Below, piece after piece: positions 30,541 to 39,032 of a stretch of DNA of 40,675 nucleotides. The translations under genes and the position numbers were made by a program. The notes beneath the pieces are model-generated. The model had not been told where the DNA came from, ran no database searches, and worked only from the letters and a program-made list of their open reading frames with translations. The DNA is from Catenulispora rubra (GTDB lineage Bacteria; Actinomycetota; Actinomycetes; Streptomycetales; Catenulisporaceae). Location: assembly GCF_015356825.1 (NCBI RefSeq), contig NZ_JAACYW010000078.1, positions 1-40,675 of the forward strand, in the 5' to 3' direction. The stretch's first letter is position 1, and each line of letters opens with the position of its first letter.

Positions 30541-31767
30541 TCAGCTCAGCCGCTCGAGGATCAGGGCCATGCCCTGACCGCCGCCGACGCACATTGTCTC
30601 CAGGCCGAACTGCTTGTCGTGGAACTGGAGAGAGTTGATCAGGGTGCTGGTGATGCGGGCACCGGTCATGCCGAAGGGATGGCCGACGGCGATGGCACCG
30701 CCGTTGACGTTGATCTTGTCCATCGGGATGCCGAGCTCGCGGGAGGACGCGATCACCTGGACGGCGAAGGCCTCGTTGATCTCGACGAGGTCGATGTCGC
30801 CGATCGACATTCCGGCGTTCTTCAGCGCGCGCTGAGTCGCGCCGATCGGACCGAGGCCCATGATCTCCGGAGACAGGCCGGTCACGCCTGTGGCCACGAT
30901 GCGGGCCAGCGGGGTCAGTGCGAGTTCACGCGCCTTGGTGTCGGACATGATCACGAGCGCGGCGGCGCCGTCGTTCAGCGGGCAGGAGTTGCCTGCGGTG
31001 ACCACTCCGTCCGGGCGGAAGACCGGCGGGAGCGCGGCCACCTTCTCGTAGGTGGTTCCGGGGCGCGGGCCGTCGTCCTTGCTGATCACGGTGCCGTCTG
31101 GCAGCTTGATCGGGGTGATGTCGCGTTCCCAGAAGCCGTTCGCGATGGCCTTCTCCGCGAGGTTCTGCGACCGGACGCCGAACTCGTCCTGCTCCTGGCG
31201 GCTGATGCCGGTCAGCTGGGTGACGTTCTCAGCAGTCTGGCCCATCTGAATGAACACGTCGGGCAGCAGGCCGTCCTTGCGAGGGTCGTGCCACGCTTCC
31301 GCGCCGCTCTCGGCGCGCCGGTCGGTGCGGGCCAGCGCCTCGCTGAACAGCGGGCTACGGACGTCTACGTTCGGCCAGCCGTCGGCGTATCCGTTGCCGA
31401 AGCGGCTGACGGTCTCCGCGCCCATCGACAGGAACACCTCGCCCTCGCCCGCCTTGATGGCGTGGAAGGCCATTCGAGTGGTCTGCAGGCTCGAGGAGCA
31501 GTAGCGGTTGACGGTGGTGCCGGGCACCTCGTCGAGCCCTGCCGCGACCGCGACCACGCGGGCGAGGTTGTTGCCCGCCTCGCCGGCCGGTTGTCCGCAG
31601 CCGAGGATCAGGTCGTCGATGGTCTTCGGGTCGAGGTCGGGTACCTTGTCCAGCGCAGCGTTGAGCATCTGCACAGACAAGTCCTCGATGCGCGCCTCGG
31701 TCATCGTGCCCTTGTAGGCTCGGCCGATCGGGGAACGTGCGGTGGAGACGATGACCGCTTCAGCCAT
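30541..31767 (-). CDS. Thiolase (acetyl-CoA acyltransferase)
   Basis: The 408-residue thiolase has the nucleophile C90 in TVNRYCSSSLQTTRMA, the His of GHPFGMTGAR near 363 and the second Cys in CVGGGQGMALI near 393. AIVVGHP-type loops and MSMGAETVSRFGNG are also normal (FLSMGAETVSRFG). It splits 3-ketoacyl-CoA with CoA, or condenses acetyl-CoA units in reverse; the context favours degradation. Its start overlaps the MBL gene stop by eight bases. GHPFGMTGAR has Phe where many have Leu or Ile, an ordinary variation. Confidence 0.93.
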   Translation of the reverse strand: MAEAVIVSTARSPIGRAYKGTMTEARIEDLSVQMLNAALDKVPDLDPKTIDDLILGCGQPAGEAGNNLARVVAVAAGLDEVPGTTVNRYCSSSLQTTRMAFHAIKAGEGEVFLSMGAETVSRFGNGYADGWPNVDVRSPLFSEALARTDRRAESGAEAWHDPRKDGLLPDVFIQMGQTAENVTQLTGISRQEQDEFGVRSQNLAEKAIANGFWERDITPIKLPDGTVISKDDGPRPGTTYEKVAALPPVFRPDGVVTAGNSCPLNDGAAALVIMSDTKARELALTPLARIVATGVTGLSPEIMGLGPIGATQRALKNAGMSIGDIDLVEINEAFAVQVIASSRELGIPMDKINVNGGAIAVGHPFGMTGARITSTLINSLQFHDKQFGLETMCVGGGQGMALILERLS

Positions 31768-32602
31768 GGTGATTCGCCTTCTTTCGCTTCCACGCGGTCA
31801 CGGCAGACAGGACGAGAGCGCTGGGGTTCAAGTGGTCGGGGTAGTGAGCCTGCATGCGCGCCACCAGATCCCGGGAGTCATTGCTCGCCTCGAGCTCCTC
31901 GATGAACGTCTTGATGTAGGCGTGCGTGTGCTCGATGGTCAGAGTCGGATCGTTGTCCGGAGCCTCCGGCCGCTTGTGGCCGGCGACGACGATGCGCGGA
32001 TTCAGCGCCGCGATCTTCTCGACGCTCTCGATCCACTTGAGCCATTCCCGGGGGCCGGAGACCGCGAGGAACGGGTTCACGCCGTTGTAGATCGCGTCAC
32101 CGGCGACGACCGCGGCGATCGAGGGGGCCCAGAGGATCGCAGTCGGGGAGATGTCGGCCTGACCCACCTCGATCGCTTTGAGCTCCTCGCCGTCGATCGG
32201 GATCGTGTCGCCGTCGAGGGCTTCCGGGACTGCGGTGTCGTCCAGTGCGGCGCCGCCGAAGAACTCGCGAAACTGCTTGCGGTTCTCCTCATGCGTGGCC
32301 CGGATCGCGGCCGCCACCGACGGCAGCGCGACCGCGCGAGCCTCGGGGAAGTGCTCGAGAAGCAGGTCGAGGCCGAAGTAGTGGTCGGCGTGCGCGTGCG
32401 TGATGTAGATCGTCGTCAGCCTGCTCCTGGAGGCCTCGATCGACCGGATCAGCTCGGCCACGTCATCAGCCATGAACTGGGTGTCCACGAGCACGGCCTC
32501 GGTCGGACCGACGAACAGGGTGGATGTCGTCGGCGAGAAGAACCCGCCGTTCGGCAGCTCGCGCAGCGGGCTGGTATAGACGTCGATGCTCAACGTACTC
32601 AT
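31760..32602 (-). CDS. Metallo-beta-lactamase-fold hydrolase
   Basis: The 280-residue protein has the dinuclear metal motif THAHADHYFGLDLLL near 82-96 (HxHxDH), GDAIYNGVNPFL and VAGHKRPEAPD, with the remaining His and Asp ligands. The N-terminus SIDVYTSPLRELPNGGFFSP and VLVDTQFM are typical of the glyoxalase-II-like branch. A thioester or lactone is the likely substrate, for instance a CoA or cysteine-bound dead-end product. It is translationally coupled to the acyl-CoA dehydrogenase (four-base overlap) and to the thiolase. Its presence in a beta-oxidation-like operon is unusual and may point to the special substrate. Confidence 0.88.
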   Translation of the reverse strand: MSTLSIDVYTSPLRELPNGGFFSPTTSTLFVGPTEAVLVDTQFMADDVAELIRSIEASRSRLTTIYITHAHADHYFGLDLLLEHFPEARAVALPSVAAAIRATHEENRKQFREFFGGAALDDTAVPEALDGDTIPIDGEELKAIEVGQADISPTAILWAPSIAAVVAGDAIYNGVNPFLAVSGPREWLKWIESVEKIAALNPRIVVAGHKRPEAPDNDPTLTIEHTHAYIKTFIEELEASNDSRDLVARMQAHYPDHLNPSALVLSAVTAWKRKKANHHG

Positions 32603-34326
32603 GTGATCTCTCCGGCTTCGATTGCCTCGGTCAGCGACGGGATCCGGCTCAACTGATGGGCGCCGTAGAAGTCGGCGTCCATGATGCGGCGTGCGGTGTC
32701 GGCGTTGTCCGGTTCATCGAGCACGGCGGCGAGGATGCGGGCATGCATCCACCCGCCCGCGAGGATGCCCCACTGCATCAGGTACGGGACACCACCGGCG
32801 AGCATGTCGCGAGGGTTGTCCTCGGCCTGCCGGATGAGCGTCTCGGTTGCAGACCTCGCGGACGCCAGAGCACGTTCAAGACGGTCAGCCGTACGCTGAG
32901 CGACCGGGTGCTCATGCCCGCGCAGCGGCGCGATGGATTCCTCGACCAGCGCGTACGCGGCTATTGCCGCGGCGCCGCCGTCGCGTGCGAGTTTGCGGCG
33001 CGTCAGGTCGTTGGCCTGGATCGCGGTGGTGCCCTCGTAGATCGGCAGGATTCGCACGTCCCGCAGGTACTGGGCGGCGCCGGCCTCCTCGATGAAGCCC
33101 ATGCCGCCGTGCACCTGAATCGCATCCGAGGTCAGCTGCACGGAGTTCTCGGTCAGCCAACCCTTCAGGATCGGCACGAAGAACTCGGCGAGCTCGTGAT
33201 CCGCCGCGGAACGTTCGGCGATGGCCAGGTCGAGCCATGCGCTGACCTGGACGAGCAATGCACGCATGGCGGTGATCGTGCTGCGCATCGAGATCAGCAG
33301 GCGGCGAACGTCGGGGTGCTCGGCGATCGGGGCGTCGGGCTCGCGTCCGGCGACCTTACCCTGGACGCGTACGGCCGCGTACGCCTCTGCGCGTTGGAAG
33401 GCCCGATCGGCCACGCCGAGCCCCTGGGTCGAGACACCCACCCGAGCGACGTTCATCATCACGAACATCGCCATCAGGCCCTGGTGCTCGGCGCCGACCA
33501 GCCATCCGGACGCGTCCTCGTATTCGAGCACACAGGTCGGGCTGGCGTGGATGCCGAGCTTGTGTTCAAGCGAGACGGTCTTCACCGCGTTGCGCTCGCG
33601 CAACTCCCCGTCCGCACTGGGGATGTACTTCGGAACGACGAAGAGCGACAGGCCGCCCAAGCCTTCGGGCGCGCCCTCAGTGCGAGCGAGGACGAGATGA
33701 ACGATGTTGTCGGTCAGGTCGTGATCGCCCCAGGTGATGAAGATCTTCTGCCCCTTCACCGTCCAACTGCCGTCTTCACGTCGCCGCGCTATCGTGCGGA
33801 TTCCGGCCAGGTCGGTGCCGGACTGGGGTTCGGTGAGGTTCATCGTGCCGGTCCACTCGCCCGAGACGAGCTTCGGCAGATATGTCTGCTTCACCTCGTC
33901 GGAGGCTGCGGTGAAGAGCGCGTAGGCAGCTCCTACCGAAAGCCCGGGGCCGAGCGAGAACGCCATGTTCGTCGCACCCCAGATCTCGTTGAACGCACTG
34001 GTGGCAACAGCCGGCAGACCCTCGCCGCCAATCGTTTTCGGCAGCCCGAGGCCTACCCACCCACCCTTGGCGAAAGCCTTGTAGGCGTCGACGAAACCGG
34101 GGGCGGTGACGACGTCGCCTTCGTGGAGCCGGTTGCCTGCGCGATCGCCGATCGCATTGAGCGGGTCGAGCACCTCGGCGGCGAACGTTCCGGCGTGCCC
34201 GAGCAGCTCGCGCACGTCGTCGACACTGACCTCTCCGCCGGTGGTCACGGACAGAACGTGCTCAGCGTCGACCAGGTGACGCAGCAGGAAGTCGTACTCC
34301 CCGATGGGAGCCTTGTAATCGGACAT
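32599..34326 (-). CDS. Acyl-CoA dehydrogenase, long (575-residue) type
   Basis: The protein belongs to the long acyl-CoA dehydrogenase class (about 570-600 residues). Features in order: N-terminal MSDYKAPIGEYDFLL (dehydrogenase-N segment); KGGWVGLGLPKTIGGEGLPA; the FAD loop MNLTEPQSGTDLAGIRT; KIFITWGDHDLTDNIVHLVL; VHGGMGFIEEAGAAQYLRDV; and PIYEGTTAIQANDLTRRKLA, where the YEGT Glu is the catalytic base. A C-terminal helical extension follows. It makes the 2,3-enoyl-CoA with transfer of electrons to ETF. The operon contains no ETF genes. It lies two bases after the upstream SDR gene and is coupled to the MBL gene. Confidence 0.93.
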   Translation of the reverse strand: MSDYKAPIGEYDFLLRHLVDAEHVLSVTTGGEVSVDDVRELLGHAGTFAAEVLDPLNAIGDRAGNRLHEGDVVTAPGFVDAYKAFAKGGWVGLGLPKTIGGEGLPAVATSAFNEIWGATNMAFSLGPGLSVGAAYALFTAASDEVKQTYLPKLVSGEWTGTMNLTEPQSGTDLAGIRTIARRREDGSWTVKGQKIFITWGDHDLTDNIVHLVLARTEGAPEGLGGLSLFVVPKYIPSADGELRERNAVKTVSLEHKLGIHASPTCVLEYEDASGWLVGAEHQGLMAMFVMMNVARVGVSTQGLGVADRAFQRAEAYAAVRVQGKVAGREPDAPIAEHPDVRRLLISMRSTITAMRALLVQVSAWLDLAIAERSAADHELAEFFVPILKGWLTENSVQLTSDAIQVHGGMGFIEEAGAAQYLRDVRILPIYEGTTAIQANDLTRRKLARDGGAAAIAAYALVEESIAPLRGHEHPVAQRTADRLERALASARSATETLIRQAEDNPRDMLAGGVPYLMQWGILAGGWMHARILAAVLDEPDNADTARRIMDADFYGAHQLSRIPSLTEAIEAGEIT

Positions 34327-34328
34327 GG

Positions 34329-35123
34329 CTACACACCCTCGAGGTCGATGGCGATCGTTGTGCTCAGCCCGCCGTCGAGGGGCAGGACGGCACCGGTGAT
34401 GTAGTTCGACGCACGCGACGAGAGGAAGACGACCGCGCCGGCAGCGTCCTCGGGCCGCCCGAGCCGCTTGACCGGGCTCTTGGCGATGAGCTTGTCTCCG
34501 ATCTCCTGCAGCGGCGCTTCCATCATCTTGGTGGGGAAGGGTCCCGGGGCGATCGCGTTGACCAGGATCTTCGGCGAGAGTTCTGCCGCGAGGTGCCTGG
34601 TGACGTGGTGAATCGCGGCCTTTGACGCGGCGTAGGAGAAGTTGCCGAATCCCGGTACGACGATGCCGTCGACAGAACCGATGTTGATGATCCGGGAAGG
34701 GTCGTCCTCGACGGACGCAGCCTCCAGCAGCGGCCGGGCGGCTTGGGCGAGGAAGAACGGCGCCTTGACGTTCAGGTCGAGCACCTTGTCCCAGCCCTTG
34801 GCCGGGAACTCGTCGAACGGCGCGCCCCAGGTGGCTCCGGCGTTGTTGACCAGGATGTGCAGCCTGCCGGACTCCCGGTCGGCGATCTCCCGGATCAGCG
34901 CGCGGCCGTTCTCCTGGGCGCTCACATCGGCCGGCAGCGCGGTGACCTCGCCGTACTGTGACAGTTCCTTCTCGGCGGCCGCGCAGGCCTCGGCCTTGCG
35001 CGAAGAGATGTACACGTGAGCGCCAGCACGGACCAGTCCTTCGGCGATCATATAGCCGATGCCGCTGCTGCCGCCGGTGACCAAGGCGGTCTTGCCCTGG
35101 ACGGAAAAGAGGTCGGGGAACAT
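34329..35123 (-). CDS. Short-chain dehydrogenase/reductase
   Basis: ATG 35123 overlaps the acyl-CoA ligase stop (ATGA), so it is preferred over the longer frame that begins 24 codons upstream inside the ligase gene. The 264-residue SDR has TALVTGGSSGIGYMIAEGLV near 12-31, HILVNNAGATWG, catalytic Ser in INIGSVDGIVV, FSYAASKAAIHHVTRH (Tyr, Lys) and ITGAVLPLDGG. GxxxGIG with no acidic residue after strand 2 (SSRKAE) favours NADPH. It probably works on a hydroxy- or keto-acyl-CoA of the pathway. Confidence 0.9.
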   Translation of the reverse strand: MFPDLFSVQGKTALVTGGSSGIGYMIAEGLVRAGAHVYISSRKAEACAAAEKELSQYGEVTALPADVSAQENGRALIREIADRESGRLHILVNNAGATWGAPFDEFPAKGWDKVLDLNVKAPFFLAQAARPLLEAASVEDDPSRIINIGSVDGIVVPGFGNFSYAASKAAIHHVTRHLAAELSPKILVNAIAPGPFPTKMMEAPLQEIGDKLIAKSPVKRLGRPEDAAGAVVFLSSRASNYITGAVLPLDGGLSTTIAIDLEGV

Positions 35124-37009
35124 CAGTCGTCGTCTCCTATCTGGCTTCGCGCCGCCGCCGGGCGCGCGTATAAGGCCTCGATCTTCTGCGCGCAAAGCTC
35201 GGTGATCACCTTGCGGCGCAGCTTGAGTGTCGGGGTGAGCTCGCCCGACTCGACGCGCCAGGGCGCCGAGAGCAGGGCGAAGTGTTTGATCTGTTCGGGC
35301 CGGGACAGGCGTGCGTTCGCCGCATCCACGATGGATTGCACGCGAGCCAGCACCACGGGGTGCCTCACCAGTTCCTCGGTCGAGGTCTCCTCGATACCGT
35401 TGGCAGCACTGAACGCCTGGAGCGCAACGGGATCGATGGTGAGAAGGGCGACGACGTACGAACGGCCCTCGCCGACGATCATCGCCTGGTCGAGGAATTC
35501 CCGGCCGGAGACCAGCGACTCGACCGCGGTCGGGGCGATGTTCTTGCCCGCCGCGCTGACCATGATCTCCTTCTTCCGGTCCGTGATGTACAACCGGCCC
35601 GCCTCGTCGAGATGCCCGACGTCTCCGGTGCGCAGCCAGCCGTCCGGTGTGTACAGCTCCGCCGTCGCCTGCTCCAGGTTGCGGTAGCCGGAGCTGTTCG
35701 ACGGGCCCTTGAGCTGGATCTCGCCGTCATCGGCGATACGCACCTCGAAGCCGTAGGCCGGCAACCCCACCGAACCGCGACGCTGGCCGCCGAGCCGGTC
35801 GGAGACGGCTACGCCCCCGGTTTCGGTCAGGCCGTACCCGTGGTGGATGTAGATGCCGATCGAGGCGAGGAACTCGTCGACGTCCTCGCGCATAGGGGCC
35901 GCACCGACGCAGGCCAGCTGCACCCGATCGAGCCCGAGCATCGCCCCGACCTCACGGACGATCCCTTCGCGGGCGAGCTCCGCAGAGGTGCGCACTTTCG
36001 CCGGCACCTGCGCGTCGTCGATACGCAGTCGCCATTCCTCAGCGAGAATCTTCCGATCTTCAGCCAGCTCCTCGGCCCGGTCGGCGAACGCAGGTGAGCC
36101 CATCAACATCCGCGCGCCGTCGGCCAGCTTCTCCCAAACCCTGGGTACCGACATGAAGAAGCTCGGGCGATGCCGCTGGACAGCGTCGACCAGCTCACGA
36201 GAGTCCGGACAGCAGTAGACGTGGCCGCCGACCCAGATCCCGACGTAGACACTCCACAAACGCTCGGCCACGTGAGCCATGGGGAGCGCCGCGACAACCC
36301 GGTATTCGTAGGTGAACGCGGCTGCACGCGCCATCGCCATGGCATCCCACAACACATTGCGGTGGGTAAGGATGACGCCCTTCGAAGGGCCGGTTGTGCC
36401 CGAGGTGTAGATGTACGTGATCGGATCGTCGGGTCTCAGCGTGCTGATGCGCTTGTCGATCTCGTCGCGCAGGAGCGCGAAATGCGCTGCGCCCTCGGCC
36501 AGTAGTTCGGCCCACGACGTCGGAACGCCGATGCCCGACTCGTCCGTGGGCAGCACGCTCTGCTCGGTACCGAGCGTGATCAACGCCGGCTTGTTCTCGA
36601 TGACCCACTCAAGTCCTGCGATACGACCGACGGCGTCCGGTTCCACGACGATGATGCGTGGTGCGGCGTCTCCGATGACGTGGTTGAGCTGGTCCGGCGC
36701 GAGAGTCTGATAGACGCTGACGGACGCGGCCGCACAGTGCGACGCCGCAAGGTCGGCCGCGAGATGCTCGACCCGGTTCCCAGCGAGTATGGCGACGGTG
36801 TCGCCGGCTTCGAGCCCCAGGCGAAGGAATCCGGCAGCCACGTTGAGGACGAGCTCTCGGTAATCCGCCCAGTTCAGCGTGGCCTGAGCGCCGTCAGACC
36901 GCTTCCACGAAATCGCCGGGGCAGACGGCTTGGCAGCTGACTGCTGCGCGAACAGCTGCGGCAGAGTGTCGGGAATCGCCCCGAACTGAAATGCACCGTT
37001 CGAAGACAT
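35123..37009 (-). CDS. AMP-forming long-chain acyl-CoA ligase
   Basis: I choose ATG 37009 (MSSNGAFQFGAIPDTL), eight bases after the enoyl-CoA hydratase stop; ATG 37045 would overlap that gene and has a ribosome site only one base away. The 628-residue ligase has the P-loop TYIYTSGTTGPSKGVILTHR, the A5 motif GYGLTETGG, the core RTGDVGHLDEAGRLYITDRK and KEIMVSAAGKNIAPTAVESL, and a C-terminal Lys-bearing region (PTLKLRRKVI). It activates a carboxylic acid with ATP and CoA, starting the pathway. The FACS-like motif set fits medium to long or cyclic acids. The stop overlaps the next SDR. Confidence 0.92.
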   Translation of the reverse strand: MSSNGAFQFGAIPDTLPQLFAQQSAAKPSAPAISWKRSDGAQATLNWADYRELVLNVAAGFLRLGLEAGDTVAILAGNRVEHLAADLAASHCAAASVSVYQTLAPDQLNHVIGDAAPRIIVVEPDAVGRIAGLEWVIENKPALITLGTEQSVLPTDESGIGVPTSWAELLAEGAAHFALLRDEIDKRISTLRPDDPITYIYTSGTTGPSKGVILTHRNVLWDAMAMARAAAFTYEYRVVAALPMAHVAERLWSVYVGIWVGGHVYCCPDSRELVDAVQRHRPSFFMSVPRVWEKLADGARMLMGSPAFADRAEELAEDRKILAEEWRLRIDDAQVPAKVRTSAELAREGIVREVGAMLGLDRVQLACVGAAPMREDVDEFLASIGIYIHHGYGLTETGGVAVSDRLGGQRRGSVGLPAYGFEVRIADDGEIQLKGPSNSSGYRNLEQATAELYTPDGWLRTGDVGHLDEAGRLYITDRKKEIMVSAAGKNIAPTAVESLVSGREFLDQAMIVGEGRSYVVALLTIDPVALQAFSAANGIEETSTEELVRHPVVLARVQSIVDAANARLSRPEQIKHFALLSAPWRVESGELTPTLKLRRKVITELCAQKIEALYARPAAARSQIGDDD

Positions 37010-37016
37010 GGCAGAC

Positions 37017-37811
37017 TCACTTGCCTTCGAAGACGACGTTGTCATACTCCGCGAAGAACCTTCGAGTGCCCTTCTCCAGCAGGAGTTTCACCGCGTACTG
37101 CATGTCGTGCGACTCGAAGAGCGGGGTGGCGGCATCGAGCACGAAACGGTCCGCTTCACGCGGGCCGTGCGCGAGCGAGTGCTGCACCATCCGCTTGCTG
37201 GCGGCGTGCGCCCGGGTCGGGCCGGCCGCGAGGCGCTGCGCCCAGGCCAGGGCCTCCTCGCGCAGATTCTCCGCGGGCACGATGCGGTTGATGATGTTCC
37301 AGCGCTCGAAGGTCTCGGCGGTGTACTGCTCGCCGCCGAAGACGATCTCAAGGGCGCGAGCCGAGCCGCAGCGCTCCGCCAGCCGATAGGCGCCGCCCAG
37401 GAACGTGGTCGCCCCGATGCGGGCTTCGACCTGGGCGAACTCCGTGCCCTCCGCCGCGATGATCAGATCCGACGCGAGCGCGATCTCCAGACCTGCGGCC
37501 AGGCACAGGCCGTGCACCGCGGCGATCACCGGGAACGGCGCGTCCTCGATGTCCGCGATCACCTTCATGGCGCCTTCGAACATCTCCCGCGCCGACACGG
37601 TCGAGCGGTCGGCGAACAGGTGGATGTCCGCACCACCCGAGAACAGCTGCCCCTCGGCCTGAATCACGACCGCCCGTGCGCCTTCCTCACGGGCTCGGTG
37701 AAGTCCCGATCGCAGCCCCGCGACGATCCCGTCGTCGAACAGGTTCGTCGGCGGATTATCGAGGGACAGCACTACGACATCGCCCGATGCCGCGTATTTG
37801 ATCTCACTCAC
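37017..37811 (-). CDS. Enoyl-CoA hydratase/isomerase family protein (first operon gene)
   Basis: GTG 37811 (MSEIKYAASGD) is preceded by AGGGAGAA, 264 residues. Crotonase motifs are SLDNPPTNLFDDGIVAGL, GQLFSGGADIHLF (CoA loop), IAAVHGLCLAAGLEIALASD (oxyanion hole) and EARIGATTFLGGAYRLAERC. The catalytic Glu region is EARIGATTFLGG. It hydrates or isomerises enoyl-CoA. It is first in the nine-gene operon, so it lies directly downstream of the promoter with the TetR-type operator. Two divergent crotonases in one operon suggest two distinct enoyl-CoA steps. Confidence 0.9.
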   Translation of the reverse strand: MSEIKYAASGDVVVLSLDNPPTNLFDDGIVAGLRSGLHRAREEGARAVVIQAEGQLFSGGADIHLFADRSTVSAREMFEGAMKVIADIEDAPFPVIAAVHGLCLAAGLEIALASDLIIAAEGTEFAQVEARIGATTFLGGAYRLAERCGSARALEIVFGGEQYTAETFERWNIINRIVPAENLREEALAWAQRLAAGPTRAHAASKRMVQHSLAHGPREADRFVLDAATPLFESHDMQYAVKLLLEKGTRRFFAEYDNVVFEGK

Positions 37812-37860
37812 GCGCTTCTCCCTAGGTCCTCATTGACTGGAGGTAAACCCCGGTGCACGG

Positions 37861-37890
37861 TAGACTAAATCGTCTAGACCGTACCGTCAA
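37861..37890 (-). promoter_or_regulatory. Promoter with overlapping TetR-type operator of the acyl-CoA operon
   Basis: On the minus strand TTGACG (37885-37890) and TAGTCT (37862-37867) are 17 bp apart, a good promoter. Between them sit the perfect palindrome GTCTAGAC (37872-37879) and the inverted repeat TAGAC-N6-GTCTA (37861-37876). A repressor bound here would cover the -10 element. Confidence 0.7.
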
Positions 37891-37983
37891 GTAACTTCAA
37901 CGGCCGTCCCGTCCCGGGGTCCGCGGTTAGACTCGGCCTTCGGGAAAAACGTGCGACGCGCCCCGAGATCGGCAGGAGCAGCG

Positions 37984-38595
37984 GTGAGCGAGCAGCGGAC
38001 GGGGCCCATTCCTCATAAGGAACGCCTGCTCAGGCAGGGTATGAAGCTCTTCTATGCGCACGGCTATCACGGCACGACGGTTGACGCGATCCTGGAGGCG
38101 TCGGGCGTGCCGAAGGGATCGTTCTACTACCACTTCGGGTCCAAAGAGGCCTTCGGCAAGGCGGTGTTGGCGCGGTACATAGAGTTCCAGGTCAACCTGC
38201 TCGGCGCGTGGACGGCCAAGGAGGATCTGTCCACGAGTGAGAAGCTCACCGGGTATTACGACGAGATGGTCCAGACGTTCATAAGGTCGGGCTACAGGCT
38301 CGCGTGCCTTGCGGGGAAGTTCTCGACCGAGCTGTCGGTGGAAATCGAGAGCTTTCGCGAACAACTCGCCACCAATCTGCACGACTGGCACCTCCGGCTT
38401 CGCGACGTGCTCGAAGAGGGGCAGGAGCGCGGCGACGTCCGGCGGGATCGCTCCGCCGAGGAACTCGCGGACGCTCTGCTCGCCATGATCCAGGGCGCAT
38501 TCGTCATCTCGCTGTCCCTGCGGGAGGACCGGGCACTGCTGTCGATCGGCGCGAGCATCTCAGTACTCATCGATCCGCCGCGGGCCGATGCGTGA
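37984..38595 (+). CDS. TetR/AcrR-family transcriptional regulator
   Basis: GTG 37984 is set by AGGAG five bases upstream. Of the 203 residues, about 14-60 form the TetR HTH: ERLLRQGMKLFYAHGYHGTT, VDAILEASGVPKGSFYYHFG, SKEAFGKAVLARYIEFQ. The helical remainder (VQTFIRSGYRLACLAGKFST, LADALLAMIQGAFVISLSL) is the ligand-binding and dimer domain. It diverges from the acyl-CoA operon, whose promoter holds the inverted repeat, and so most likely represses that operon and responds to an acyl-CoA or the free acid. Its own promoter would lie in the same 170-bp spacer. Confidence 0.92.
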   Translation: MSEQRTGPIPHKERLLRQGMKLFYAHGYHGTTVDAILEASGVPKGSFYYHFGSKEAFGKAVLARYIEFQVNLLGAWTAKEDLSTSEKLTGYYDEMVQTFIRSGYRLACLAGKFSTELSVEIESFREQLATNLHDWHLRLRDVLEEGQERGDVRRDRSAEELADALLAMIQGAFVISLSLREDRALLSIGASISVLIDPPRADA

Positions 38596-38970
38596 GCTCG
38601 ACCGACCGGGTCTGCTCTTCGTCTGCAGGCACAGGACAAGGCGGTGATCTCGATACGAGCGTCGAGGCGCGCCGGCCACGCGTGCAGTTGAGCGCTTCGC
38701 TGCTGGAAGTGCTGCCCGATGGCGGCGGCGCTCCGGACGGTCTTCGCCAGCGGGCTCCATATACCGAAGGCGGCCCGGGTCGTCGAACGACATCTTTACT
38801 GGCAGCGCCTGCCACGCCCGGAGTAGCACCTCGCCAGGCGGGGCGCGAACTGTTCCCGGATGATCTGCCTGATGGGCGGGCGCGAAGTGGGCCGTCGACG
38901 GGCCTGCCGCCATGCTCCATCACGAGTGCGGTCACTCGCGAGCCGCGGAGCCCGCCTGCGGGTACCGCGG
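38596..38970. other. Gap between convergent TetR and Fe-S genes
   Basis: No supportable gene. A minus-strand frame near 38560-38913 contains short stretches (LLRAWQALPVKMSFDDPGRL) that might be transposon debris, but it is not assignable. Confidence 0.35.
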
Positions 38971-38974
38971 TGGC

Positions 38975-38997
38975 GCGAGCGACCCAGGCTCGCTCGC
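38975..38997 (-). terminator. Hairpin terminator behind the Fe-S protein gene
   Basis: GCGAGCGA (38975-38982) and TCGCTCGC (38990-38997) form a perfect 8-bp stem, extended by further GC pairs with one bulge. It starts 36 nt beyond the Fe-S gene stop and could serve both converging transcripts. Confidence 0.6.
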
Positions 38998-39032
38998 CGC
39001 GCACGAGGCATCCACAGACGTTGCAAGAGTCC

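Noticed and set aside
30517..31905. Plus-strand 462-codon open frame
   Set aside because: Shadow of the thiolase gene.
32524..34404. Plus-strand 626-codon open frame
   Set aside because: Shadow of the acyl-CoA dehydrogenase gene; no domain recognised.
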